From positions 2,104,001 through 2,168,000 of the forward strand of contig NZ_CP074373.1 in assembly GCF_021560035.1 (NCBI RefSeq): a stretch of 64,000 nucleotides of DNA. The letters run 5' to 3'. The notes under the pieces are model-generated. The model was not told where the DNA came from, searched no databases, and saw only the letters and a list, made by a program, of their open reading frames with translations. This stretch comes from Virgibacillus sp. NKC19-16. Its GTDB lineage: Bacteria; Bacillota; Bacilli; Bacillales; Amphibacillaceae. Position numbers and translations under genes: made by a program. Shown in pieces: positions 17,401 through 27,390 of this stretch (its first letter is position 1; every line of letters starts with the position of its first letter).

Positions 17401-18697
17401 AGGCTTGTCCCATATATGGCAATAGATAACGCAAATAAACATAAATAGAAGCTATAACAAGCGATAATAAAACGAAAGGTACGCCATACAGCATAAACCG
17501 AATGAAGGAGATCTTCTGCTTTGCGCCTTCTGCAAGTCCTGCCACCACAACATTAGCGGATGCTCCTACCAATGTCGCATTCCCCCCAAGACATGCGCCT
17601 AATGCCAAAGACCACCAAATCGGATCCAAATACATCATTCCATAACTTTCAAACTCTTGAACTACCGGGATCATCGCAGCTACAAATGGTATATTATCGA
17701 CAACACCTGAAAATAGGCCCGAAACCCATAAAATCAATAATGCCGTATTCGAATAGTCACCATCTGTGGTGAGGACAATCGCTCTTGCCATTTCATCAAT
17801 AATTCCTACTTCCTGCAGTCCCCCTACCAATACAAAGAGACCAATAAAGAAAAATAATGTCACCCACTCTACCTTTTCAAAGATATGTTCCGTCGAAAGT
17901 TCACGCTCTGTTAATAATAAGAGCAAAATTGCACCTGACAACGCAATTACCGTTAATTCGATATGTAGAAAGGCGTGCATGAGAAATCCAGTTATCGTCA
18001 TGATTAAAACAGTTATCGACTTGTAAAGCATTGGTGATTTGATCAGATGTTCCTCGGCATTAATCGCCATTAATTCATCACTATTTATTTCCAGATGACG
18101 TAATGAGTTACGGAAAAGAAAGTAAATGACTACCAGCATCACCGTAAACATAATCAGTGCAAGTGGCGCCAGATGAATTAAAAATGATGAAAATGTCAGA
18201 TGCTCCACAGCTTGACCAATCATAATATTTGGTGGATCGCCAATTAATGTAGCTGTCCCGCCAATATTCGAACTAAAAATAATGGCTAATAAAAAGGGGA
18301 ATGATGGTAATTGAAGCATTTTTGTTATTTTTAACATAATCGGAACAAATATTAAAACTGTTGTCACATTATCTAATAATGCTGATCCAATCGCTGTTAA
18401 CACACTCGCTCCAATCAGTAATGGTATGGGAGATCCTCGAACCTTTTGCGCAAAACGAATGGCAATAAAACTGAAGAGCCCGGTTTTCTCGGTAATAGAA
18501 ATCAACACCATCATAGAAAATAATAATGCAATTGTATTCCAATCAATATAATTCAAAAAAACATCATCTACGGTATAAATCCCTGTAAGTAATAGCAACG
18601 TTCCACCTGAAAGTGCCACAACGGCCCTATTTATCCTATCAGTCATAATGAAAAAATAACTGACCAGGAAAATAGTCGTTGCAAGAATTATATCCAT
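17399..18697 (-). CDS. ArsB/NhaD-family ion transporter
   Basis: The 432-aa protein has about 11 membrane segments and the ion-transporter-superfamily signatures: SALLDNVTTVLIFVP near residue 100, NIGGTATLIGDPPNIMIG near 145, VDNIPFVAAMIPV near 330, and GGNATLVGASANVVVAGL near 375. These place it with ArsB/NhaD and citrate-like permeases at the cell membrane. The substrate (arsenite, Na+/H+ or a dicarboxylate) cannot be decided. No ars genes are nearby, which argues against arsenite. The start is ATG 18697 with GAGGGTG 4 bp upstream. A repeat element inserted 13 bp upstream of the ribosome-binding-site end separates the gene from its former 5' region. Confidence 0.88.
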   Translation of the reverse strand: MDIILATTIFLVSYFFIMTDRINRAVVALSGGTLLLLTGIYTVDDVFLNYIDWNTIALLFSMMVLISITEKTGLFSFIAIRFAQKVRGSPIPLLIGASVLTAIGSALLDNVTTVLIFVPIMLKITKMLQLPSFPFLLAIIFSSNIGGTATLIGDPPNIMIGQAVEHLTFSSFLIHLAPLALIMFTVMLVVIYFLFRNSLRHLEINSDELMAINAEEHLIKSPMLYKSITVLIMTITGFLMHAFLHIELTVIALSGAILLLLLTERELSTEHIFEKVEWVTLFFFIGLFVLVGGLQEVGIIDEMARAIVLTTDGDYSNTALLILWVSGLFSGVVDNIPFVAAMIPVVQEFESYGMMYLDPIWWSLALGACLGGNATLVGASANVVVAGLAEGAKQKISFIRFMLYGVPFVLLSLVIASIYVYLRYLLPYMGQA

Positions 18698-18717
18698 CAC
18701 ACACCCTCTTTCATATA

Positions 18718-18996
18718 AGCTCTTTTCATAAATATTATTGCTTTTAAATCTTCACAGTTGATGTAAACTGCAACTAGCAGGAAATGGATGGTTGGTGTAT
18801 TTCCCCCATTAGCATTGGCTCGCCATATATTATTTGTATAATAAAAACGAAACAATTTTGTTGCTGCCACTAGTACGGGTGAATTAAAGGCAAGTATTGC
18901 ACATAACGTTGTAGTTTATTTCTTTTATGTCAAAAGCAACAAATGTTTTCGGTAGGACGAACCTTTGGTGCAGTCCCAATCTTTTAGAAAACAACC
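18718..18996 (+). mobile_element. MITE-like repeat, copy A
   Basis: This is one of five related non-coding elements. The left end begins AGCTCTTTTCATAAATATTATT, and the right end contains GGACGAACCTTTGGTGCAGT and closes with CTTTTAGAAAACAACC. It is flanked by TTCATATA (18710-18717) and TTCATTTA (18997-19004), an 8-bp duplication with one mismatch. It has no coding capacity, so mobility would need a transposase in trans. It lies between the permease and yrzE, with its left end beside the permease ribosome-binding site. The rest of the gap (19005-19112) shows only the yrzE upstream region. Confidence 0.85.
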
Positions 18997-19112
18997 TTCA
19001 TTTAAAAGTATCCTATAATCATGTCTATGCAAGAAAAAACAAAATATTTTTCGTCTATTTTATAAATTGATGAATAAAATGTTGTAAATGGACAAACGTA
19101 GGGGGAATTTTC

Positions 19113-19493
19113 ATGCGAAAAAATCAATTCATTGCATTATTGTATGGTTGGATTGTCGTATTGGGCTTCATTCTTATCGCAAGCGTTATTCTGGCATTCT
19201 TTCTCAGTTTCACAACGTTTAATGAACCAACTTTAACATGGGTAACATTGGTAATCGGATTACTAGCATTGTTCCTTGGTGGAATTGTTGCGGGTATTAA
19301 AGGAAAGGTGAGAGGTTGGATTATTGGAGGAGTTACCGGTCTGGGCTTCACACTTTTCATCTTTTTAGTACAGTACTTAGGTTATCAGCAAATGTTTTCA
19401 TTGGAACAATTGATGTATCACATTGGTTATATTATAGCAGCGCTTTTCGGTGGTGTAATTGGCGTAAATATCGCTGGACCAGCAGAAGAATAA
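19113..19493 (+). CDS. yrzE: TIGR04086-family membrane protein (YrzE-like)
   Basis: The 126-aa protein has four predicted membrane segments: about residues 9-31, 42-62, 68-88 and 99-121. Conserved glycine-rich turns include GIVAGIKGKVRGWIIGGVTG. Size, topology and position before yajC-tgt match the TIGR04086 family (YrzE in B. subtilis). The function is unknown. AGGGGGAA lies 6 bp upstream of the ATG. The gene is boxed in by two repeat elements, one starting 7 bp after its stop codon; both carry their own target duplications, so the gene itself has not moved with them. Confidence 0.85.
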   Translation: MRKNQFIALLYGWIVVLGFILIASVILAFFLSFTTFNEPTLTWVTLVIGLLALFLGGIVAGIKGKVRGWIIGGVTGLGFTLFIFLVQYLGYQQMFSLEQLMYHIGYIIAALFGGVIGVNIAGPAEE

Positions 19494-19499
19494 ATGAGA

Positions 19500-19742
19500 A
19501 ACTCTTTTCGTAAGTATTGTTACTTTTAAATCTTCGTCGTTGATATAGTAGAAGACGCAGTGACAATTCTTTTTCAAACTTTTGATGAGAGCACGGATTC
19601 GCTCTGGAAACACATTCTGCTGGTGTTCCAATTACTCACGCTAAATTGCATTAGTAATCAATATTCAAAATATCAAATGGCGATTATAGCAAATAGTAAT
19701 TGCGTCGTCTTTTATATCGGCAAGAATCTTTTAGAAAACTGC
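19500..19742 (+). mobile_element. MITE-like repeat, copy B
   Basis: The left end ACTCTTTTCGTAAGTATTG begins 7 bp after the yrzE stop codon, and the right end closes with TCTTTTAGAAAACTGC. The flanks are AAATGAGA (19492-19499) and AAATGACA (19743-19750), an 8-bp duplication with one mismatch. The interior shares GGATTCGCTC and CTAAATTGCATTAGTA with copy E, and the arm TAATTGCGTCGTCTTTTATA with copies C, D and E. No open frame belongs to it. Confidence 0.85.
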
Positions 19743-19749
19743 AAATGAC

Positions 19750-19780
19750 AAGAGGACAGTGCTGATTGCGCTGTCCTCTT
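19750..19780. terminator. Terminator between yrzE and yajC
   Basis: AAGAGGACAG and its complement form a 10-bp stem with an 11-nt loop. On the plus strand it is followed by TTTCC. On the minus strand the base of the stem now abuts the flank of repeat copy B, so the original tail for yajC transcripts may have been altered by the insertion. Confidence 0.7.
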
Positions 19781-19787
19781 TTCCTAT

Positions 19788-20045
19788 TTATGATTTAACT
19801 TCCCGAATTGCTGAACGGTCATATGTAAGTTTAATCCCGTCACTGGATGCGATAATTACAGTTTGCTCATCAATCGCATGAATTACACCATGAAAGCCAC
19901 CAATTGTAATGACAGAATCCCCTTTTTGAAGATCTGATTGCATTTGCCTAACCTGCTTTTGCCTCTTTTGCTGTGGACGGATTAGCAGGAAGTAAAAAAT
20001 GACGAACATTAAAATAATCGGTGATAATGATATTAGCATTTCCAT
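19788..20045 (-). CDS. yajC: Preprotein translocase subunit YajC
   Basis: The 85-aa protein has one N-terminal membrane segment (LISLSPIILMFVIFYFLL), then the signature IRPQQKRQKQVRQMQSDLQK. A small cytoplasmic domain follows with GDSVITIGGFHGVIHAID. YajC associates with SecDF and modulates SecYEG export. AGGGAGGG lies upstream of ATG 20045. It follows tgt by about 30 bp and is probably co-transcribed with queA-tgt, the usual arrangement. Confidence 0.96.
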   Translation of the reverse strand: MEMLISLSPIILMFVIFYFLLIRPQQKRQKQVRQMQSDLQKGDSVITIGGFHGVIHAIDEQTVIIASSDGIKLTYDRSAIREVKS

Positions 20046-20076
20046 TTCGTTTCCCTCCCTTCCAAATCATTGCTTC

Positions 20077-22262
<2,186 letters not shown>

Positions 22263-22284
22263 GATGATGAAACTCCTTTACAAC

Positions 22285-22482
22285 TTAACGAAACCTTCCA
22301 ATGATGAAAAAGGTAAGTGTCAAAATAATACTTACAACAATAGAGGTCATAATCGGAAAATGAAAAGAGAAATCCCCTTTTCTGAAGCTAATATCACCTG
22401 GCAACCTTCCAATAAATGTCCATATAACACCGATAATTACAAGAGCAATACCTAATATTATAAACAGCTTGCCGATATTCAT
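22285..22482 (-). CDS. DUF2905-family small membrane protein
   Basis: The 65-aa protein consists of two membrane segments (about residues 5-24 and 41-62) around the loop [20 protein letters not shown]. That loop is the hallmark of DUF2905. Its start codon overlaps the ruvB stop by 4 bp, so translation is coupled to ruvB. The function is unknown; linkage to ruvAB is common in Bacillaceae. Confidence 0.88.
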   Translation of the reverse strand: MNIGKLFIILGIALVIIGVIWTFIGRLPGDISFRKGDFSFHFPIMTSIVVSIILTLTFFIIGRFR

Positions 22483-23486
22483 TGCCCACCATCCATTTTT
22501 ATTCCAAAGTGTTCATAAGCCTTAGGTGTTGCAATTCTGCCTCTAGGTGTGCGCTGCATAAAGCCAATTTGCAGCAAATATGGCTCATATACATCTTCAA
22601 TCGTTTGCGATTCTTCGCCGATTGTGGCTGCAAGCGTATCTAATCCTACCGGACGACCCTTAAAGCCTTCAATAAGTCCTTTTAAAAGCTTATGGTCCAT
22701 ATGATCCAAACCAACGTCATCGACCTGAAGCATCTCTAATGCAATATTAGTCGTGTCTAAGCTAATTTCACTTTCTCCTTTTACCTGTGATATGTCACGA
22801 ATCCTTTTTAATAACCTATTGGCAATACGCGGCGTCCCTCGGGACCTGCGAGCTACTTCAGCAGCTGCATCATTCGTAATTGTTGTCTCAAAAATAGTTG
22901 AGGTTCGCTCCACGATCAACTGCAAATCATCAGGCTCGTAAAATTCCAGTCTGCTCAGGACACCGAAACGATCACGTAGGGGAGCAGATAGGAGACCTGC
23001 TCGCGTTGTAGCACCAACAAGCGTAAATGGAGGCAAATCAATTCGAACCGATCTGGCACTAGGCCCGGTACCAATCACAATATCAAGAAAAAAATCCTCC
23101 ATTGCCGGATACAAGACTTCTTCCACTGCCCGTGGAAGTCGATGAACTTCGTCGATGAACAGCACATCACCAGGTTCAAGTGAAGAAAGGATCGCAGCTA
23201 AATCACCAGCACGTTCGATGGCAGGTCCAGATGTAGTACGAAAATGCACATCCATTTCATTCGCAATGATCGCTGCTAATGTTGTTTTCCCGAGACCTGG
23301 AGGGCCGTATAGTAAAACATGATCAAGTGGTTCTTCGCGCATTTTTGCCGCTTGTATAAAGACAGTTAAATTTTCTTTTATTTTATGCTGGCCAATATAT
23401 TGATTCAATGTTGTGGGCCGGAGACTAAGCTCATCTGTAGATTCATCGTTTTGCAGCTCACCTGTAACCATACGCTCTTCCATCAT
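22479..23486 (-). CDS. ruvB: Holliday junction branch migration helicase RuvB
   Basis: RuvB is the hexameric AAA+ motor that drives Holliday-junction branch migration with RuvA. The 335-aa protein has Walker [21 protein letters not shown] near residue 60, Walker B FIDEVHRL near 110, and the sensor/arginine-finger blocks [18 protein letters not shown]. The C-terminal winged helix carries [17 protein letters not shown] and [13 protein letters not shown] 23486 is followed by a second Met, and either could be used, with GGGGGG just upstream. It lies 12 bp after ruvA. Confidence 0.97.
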   Translation of the reverse strand: MMEERMVTGELQNDESTDELSLRPTTLNQYIGQHKIKENLTVFIQAAKMREEPLDHVLLYGPPGLGKTTLAAIIANEMDVHFRTTSGPAIERAGDLAAILSSLEPGDVLFIDEVHRLPRAVEEVLYPAMEDFFLDIVIGTGPSARSVRIDLPPFTLVGATTRAGLLSAPLRDRFGVLSRLEFYEPDDLQLIVERTSTIFETTITNDAAAEVARRSRGTPRIANRLLKRIRDISQVKGESEISLDTTNIALEMLQVDDVGLDHMDHKLLKGLIEGFKGRPVGLDTLAATIGEESQTIEDVYEPYLLQIGFMQRTPRGRIATPKAYEHFGIKMDGGQ

Positions 23487-23498
23487 TATCCCCCCTCA

Positions 23499-24107
23499 TT
23501 AATGTTTCATTAATAATGCCAGTGCCTTTCGAATTATTTCATCCGTATTAGTTGTACTTTCTTTTCGTAGCTCAGGAATAACGGTTTTTATTTCCCGTTC
23601 TGTATAGCCCAGCGCTTTTAATGCTTCCTCTGCTTCTACTAACCCTTCTGCCCCATTTGATTCATCAACACCTGCGTCAGCGTCCATATGACCTGAAATT
23701 GCTAGCATCGTCGTCAATTTACCTTTTAAATCAAGTATAATCTGCCTTGCTGTCTTTTTTCCGATACCTGGAAAGCTTGTTAAAAATTTATCGTCTTCAC
23801 GTTCAATTGCTGATATAAATCCAGCAACATCAACTGATCCTAATATGGCTAACGCACCTTTAGGACCAATTCCGGATACGGATATAAGTTTTATAAACAG
23901 CTGTTTTTCATCTTCACTTTTAAAGCCGTATAGTACTTGTATATCCTCCCTGACGTAATGAAATGTATTAATCTGCACTTCTTTATTTAATGATGACTGG
24001 AAGACAAAGGGATTGGCACAAACTATTTCATAACCAATACCATGGACATCCACAACAACTGAATCTTCTTGTATATATGTAAGATTTCCCTTTATGTATG
24101 CAATCAT
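23499..24107 (-). CDS. ruvA: Holliday junction DNA-binding protein RuvA
   Basis: RuvA is the tetrameric protein that holds Holliday junctions and loads RuvB. The 202-aa protein begins MIAYIKGNLTYIQEDSVVVD (OB-fold). It has two helix-hairpin-helix motifs, LISVSGIGPKGALAILG near residue 70 and FPGIGKKTARQIILDLK near 107. A C-terminal UBA-like domain (EEALKALGYTEREI) follows; it binds RuvB. The spacing to ruvB is 12 bp. The bofC gene that lies near ruvA in B. subtilis is not present in the 96-bp gap upstream. Confidence 0.97.
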   Translation of the reverse strand: MIAYIKGNLTYIQEDSVVVDVHGIGYEIVCANPFVFQSSLNKEVQINTFHYVREDIQVLYGFKSEDEKQLFIKLISVSGIGPKGALAILGSVDVAGFISAIEREDDKFLTSFPGIGKKTARQIILDLKGKLTTMLAISGHMDADAGVDESNGAEGLVEAEEALKALGYTEREIKTVIPELRKESTTNTDEIIRKALALLMKH

Positions 24108-24161
24108 TCAACCTTCTCCTTTACATTCCATCCTCCATTTTACCATACCTATCCAGCATTT

Positions 24162-24200
24162 AAAAAACTTCTATTCCTTTTTAATGAATAGAAGTTTTTT
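24162..24200. terminator. Bidirectional terminator after the yebC-type gene
   Basis: A near-perfect stem of about 15 bp (AAAAAACTTCTATTC and its complement) with a 9-nt loop has A and T runs built into both ends, ending 4 bp from the downstream gene's stop codon. Confidence 0.88.
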
Positions 24201-24203
24201 CAC

Positions 24204-24935
24204 TTAGCTTGATTCCTCTAAATTATGATGGATATCCTGCACGTCTTCGTTTTCTTCCAGTACTTCAATCAGATTTAACATTTTTTCTTCATCATCTTCA
24301 GTTAAGCGGCTGTAAGTCTGAGGAAAGAGTGTGACTTCACTGTCTTCAATCGTATAGCCACTGTCCAATAGATGATCTAGAGCTTCCTGAAAGTTCTCAG
24401 GAGTTGTGTATATTTCATACACTCCATCATCTGTAACAACATCTTCTGCACCTGCTTCGAGTGCTTCCAATGTAATTTCATCCTCGTCAATCTTGCCGTC
24501 TTCATTTAAAATAACGATGTACCCTCTTCGATCAAACATAAATGATACACTACCATTTTCGCCTAAGTTACCATTATTTTTTTTGAATGCATGTCTGACC
24601 TCAGATGCAGTACGGTTTTTATTATCTGTCAGTACATTTATAATAACAGCAACTCCGCCGGGCCCATAACCTTCATAAGTGATTTCTTCATAGTTTGCAC
24701 CGTCAAGGGCACCAGTTGCTTTCTTTATATTATGGTTAATGTTGTCATTTGGCATGTTGTCTGATTTGGCTTTATCTATTGCAGTTCTCAGCGTGGGATT
24801 AGTATCCGGATCCCCACCGCCCTGTTTAGCCGCTACATAGATTTCTTTAGCATGACGCATGAAAACTTTTCCTTTTTTAGCATCTTGTGCATTCTTTCTT
24901 CTCTGTATATTCTTCCACTTCGAATGACCAGCCAT
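24204..24935 (-). CDS. yrbC: YebC/PmpR-family regulator (YrbC-like)
   Basis: The 243-aa protein has the family N-terminus [20 protein letters not shown] followed by [20 protein letters not shown] and [10 protein letters not shown], then the acidic domains typical of TACO1/YebC. Members were annotated as transcription regulators (PmpR), but YebC-type proteins have also been tied to ribosome stalling at proline runs. Either role is inference here. It is the YrbC orthologue by position next to a CoxA-like lipoprotein. A terminator follows directly. Confidence 0.94.
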   Translation of the reverse strand: MAGHSKWKNIQRRKNAQDAKKGKVFMRHAKEIYVAAKQGGGDPDTNPTLRTAIDKAKSDNMPNDNINHNIKKATGALDGANYEEITYEGYGPGGVAVIINVLTDNKNRTASEVRHAFKKNNGNLGENGSVSFMFDRRGYIVILNEDGKIDEDEITLEALEAGAEDVVTDDGVYEIYTTPENFQEALDHLLDSGYTIEDSEVTLFPQTYSRLTEDDEEKMLNLIEVLEENEDVQDIHHNLEESS

Positions 24936-25026
24936 CGGATATTCTCCTCTCCCGATTGTTTCCTTTTTAACTATACCAAAAAAAAGAGGTATATAAAAGA
25001 AAAACCTTTACAGCGGCGTAAAGGTC

Positions 25027-25593
25027 TTAATCATTCCTTTCGAAAAAATCTTTAATATAATCCTCTATATTATAATTTTTATTGTCTGAACCCCTCCTGG
25101 CATCCATATCTTTCATTTGATCAAAGTAAGCTTCATCCGTATATACAATTACTTCTTTATCGGGCATTGCTTCACTTACCTCTGATTCAATCGAACCCTT
25201 TATATCATGATCAATATACTTTTCTTTTAAGATAACTGCTGCTATTACCCGGTCATCTGTAGATGCAACTTGGGCTTGTACAATATCTTTTCTGTCTTTT
25301 AGTTGCCTGGAAAGCTTTTCTGTTTCTTCGTTTGTATATTCATCAGAATAGCCGCCACTATAATTGGAGGAGTTAACCCCATCCTGATCACTTTGCGGAT
25401 ATCCGCCTTGTTCCCCAATTGTTTGATCCCTTGTATTTAACCTGTTTTTTTGTTCCTCTTCTGTTTCATAATGAATGGGCTGTGAGGTGGAATTTTCATT
25501 TGAATTTTGAGTATCGTCATTCGTGTCTGTATTGGTACAAGCAACCAATAACATAGTAAGTGCCAGTAAAGGAAATAAGATTTTTTTATACAT
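25027..25593 (-). CDS. YhcN/YlaJ-family sporulation lipoprotein (CoxA-like)
   Basis: The 188-aa protein starts with a lipoprotein signal (ILFPLLALTMLLVAC), with the lipid-bearing Cys near residue 19. A low-complexity linker rich in Asn, Asp, Gly and Tyr follows. The C-terminal YhcN/YlaJ domain (about residues 90-188) contains VIAAVILKEKY and EVIVYTDEAYFDQMKDMDAR. These proteins are found in the spore cortex or membrane; CoxA (YrbB) lies next to yrbC in B. subtilis, as here. Its ribosome-binding site GGGAGG is sequestered in a hairpin just upstream, so translation may be controlled by structure. Confidence 0.85.
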   Translation of the reverse strand: MYKKILFPLLALTMLLVACTNTDTNDDTQNSNENSTSQPIHYETEEEQKNRLNTRDQTIGEQGGYPQSDQDGVNSSNYSGGYSDEYTNEETEKLSRQLKDRKDIVQAQVASTDDRVIAAVILKEKYIDHDIKGSIESEVSEAMPDKEVIVYTDEAYFDQMKDMDARRGSDNKNYNIEDYIKDFFERND

Positions 25594-25598
25594 TTTAA

Positions 25599-25638
25599 AA
25601 CCTCCCTTACGATTAGTTTGGTTAAGGGAGGTTTTTTT
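25599..25638. terminator. Hairpin overlapping the coxA-like ribosome-binding site
   Basis: AACCTCCCTTA pairs perfectly over 11 bp with TAAGGGAGGTT across a 13-nt loop. Read on the minus strand it follows nadE by about 25 bp, and its 3' arm contains the GGGAGG ribosome-binding site of the next gene. On the plus strand it ends in a seven-T run. It therefore looks like an attenuator or translation-blocking hairpin as well as a terminator. Confidence 0.7.
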
Positions 25639-25660
25639 ACACGAGTCAATATAAGGAAGA

Positions 25661-26407
25661 TTAATTAGCTAACTTTTTAAATTGAGGTAATGGGTCTCGT
25701 TTATGTGCTGTATTCGCATGCATACGTTCGATGATTTCTTTATCTTTTTCAGGAATTTCCTCCCCTTTTAAATAGGCATCAATTTTGTCATAGGTTGTTC
25801 CCATCTCGTCTTCATCTGTCTGGCCTTCCCATAAATCAGCACTTGGTTCCTTACTAACTAATTTTCCCGCGACACCAAGATATGCTGCCAATTCGCGTAC
25901 CTCTTGTTTCGTAAATTCAACAAGTGGCATAATATCAGCCGCCCCGTCTCCATATTTTGTGAAATAGCCTGTATAGTGTTCAGAAGCATTATCTGTCCCT
26001 ACGACTAAATAATTATAATTTGTGGCTAATGCGTATAATGTACTCATACGTAATCTTGCACGAAGATTAGCGCCTGCTAGCTGATCATTATCTACATTAA
26101 ATTCGTCCTTTTCATTTAATCGTTCTGTTATTTGTCCGTACATATCCTCATGGGTTTGGGACAAATCGACAGTAATAGCTTCTATACCGCAGCTTTTAAT
26201 AACGTTTTGGGCGTCCTTCATGTCGGATGGTTTTGTTTGAATTGGCAACATTACACCTAATGAATCATCAGGAAACGCCCTTTTAATTAAATGAGCAACT
26301 ACTGCAGAATCAAGACCTCCACTTACGCCTACCAGTAATCCTTTCACACCTGCATTTTTCACTTGCTGTTGTAACCATTGCACGATATCATCTACATATT
26401 TTTCCAT
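25661..26407 (-). CDS. nadE: NAD(+) synthetase, ammonia-type
   Basis: The enzyme amidates nicotinate adenine dinucleotide to NAD with ATP. The 248-aa protein has only the synthetase domain, with the PP-loop VGVSGGLDSAVVAHLIKR near residue 28, RARLRMSTLYALA near 118, GTDNASEHYTGYFTKYGDGA near 140 and KEPSADLW. There is no glutaminase domain, so ammonia is the direct nitrogen donor. It is somewhat shorter than B. subtilis NadE (about 270 aa). In B. subtilis the nadABC genes occupy this neighbourhood; here nadE does, between the coxA-like gene and a coat-kinase-like gene. Confidence 0.94.
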   Translation of the reverse strand: MEKYVDDIVQWLQQQVKNAGVKGLLVGVSGGLDSAVVAHLIKRAFPDDSLGVMLPIQTKPSDMKDAQNVIKSCGIEAITVDLSQTHEDMYGQITERLNEKDEFNVDNDQLAGANLRARLRMSTLYALATNYNYLVVGTDNASEHYTGYFTKYGDGAADIMPLVEFTKQEVRELAAYLGVAGKLVSKEPSADLWEGQTDEDEMGTTYDKIDAYLKGEEIPEKDKEIIERMHANTAHKRDPLPQFKKLAN

Positions 26408-26430
26408 TTTTCTTCACTCCTCTAACAACC

Positions 26431-27390
26431 TTATATCGATTTTAGCATTAATTTACTATTCTTTACAAAATTACTTCGTTTGATCCATTTTTCTTCCATA
26501 ACTGATAAATAGCGATGTCTACCTGATGTTGGTTTCCGATACAAATAATGGAGCCATTCCCTCATGACATCACTTGGAATACATATTGCATAAACCCAAG
26601 CTTTAACGTCCTTTTCTTGTACCATTTGATATGCAAGCAGCTTATCAAGATTCCAGTTTATATAAGGCAGAAACCGTTGACCTAATTGAATATAATCATA
26701 CAGCTGTGTCGTACACTTCAATAAATCAAAATCAATAACATGAGTTTGGTTACTTCGCAGAAAATTATGTGAAGCAACATCCCCATGTATCCACTCACCT
26801 TTCTTTTTAGCAGCCAATTCATAACTTTCCCAAGGAAACTCTGTTATCAGACGTAATTGAATTACTGTTGTTTGTACTATATCCTTATATAAATTTTCAA
26901 AACCACATTCTTTAAAAATAGAGGCAGTTTTTTTAAATAATAAAAGTCGTTGATACCACCGGCTGAATAAATAATCTTCTGGTGTAGCACTAGAAATATG
27001 AATATTTTTCGCTTTATGGTGAAATTCCTTTAATACTTTGACAGCATTCAGTCTGTCTGCTTCCAGATTATAATTTAATTTTTCCCCTTGAATAAAAGGT
27101 GTTATTGTCCAGTAATAATTATTCCTGCTTATTATTTTACGCCCATTTGGATATCTTTTAAAAGGAACCGCATTCGATTCATCAAGTTCATCAAAGAAAT
27201 CCCATTGCAGATTAACATTTTCTTTCTTTTGATGCCTTTTTAATACGAATTTTTCTTTCTCAACAGTTTGAATCAAAATAACAGAAGAATTAATGAAAGA
27301 AATTCTATCAAGGGGTAATAATTTACCTTCTTGGGATAAAAAAGAAGAGAGACGATATTTAAATTCGTCTCCTTGTTTAAAACTATTCAT
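26431..27390 (-). CDS. CotS/YutH-like phosphotransferase-fold protein next to safA
   Basis: The 319-aa protein has the aminoglycoside-phosphotransferase/choline-kinase fold. The N-lobe carries the strand KFVLKRHQKKE. The catalytic loop WIHGDVASHNFL lies near residue 205, with an intact HGD and downstream Asn, and the metal motif is HVIDFDLLK. The key residues are present, so an active kinase is possible. Its start overlaps the safA stop by 8 bp, which indicates translational coupling with a spore-coat morphogenesis gene. CotS, CotI, YutH and YsxE of spores share this fold, so a coat role is inferred. The substrate is unknown. Confidence 0.8.
   Translation of the reverse strand: MNSFKQGDEFKYRLSSFLSQEGKLLPLDRISFINSSVILIQTVEKEKFVLKRHQKKENVNLQWDFFDELDESNAVPFKRYPNGRKIISRNNYYWTITPFIQGEKLNYNLEADRLNAVKVLKEFHHKAKNIHISSATPEDYLFSRWYQRLLLFKKTASIFKECGFENLYKDIVQTTVIQLRLITEFPWESYELAAKKKGEWIHGDVASHNFLRSNQTHVIDFDLLKCTTQLYDYIQLGQRFLPYINWNLDKLLAYQMVQEKDVKAWVYAICIPSDVMREWLHYLYRKPTSGRHRYLSVMEEKWIKRSNFVKNSKLMLKSI

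Noticed and set aside
18718-19742. yrzE flanked by repeat copies A and B in the same orientation, looking like a composite transposon
   Set aside because: Each copy has its own, different 8-bp duplication, which shows two separate insertions. yrzE is also in its normal syntenic place.
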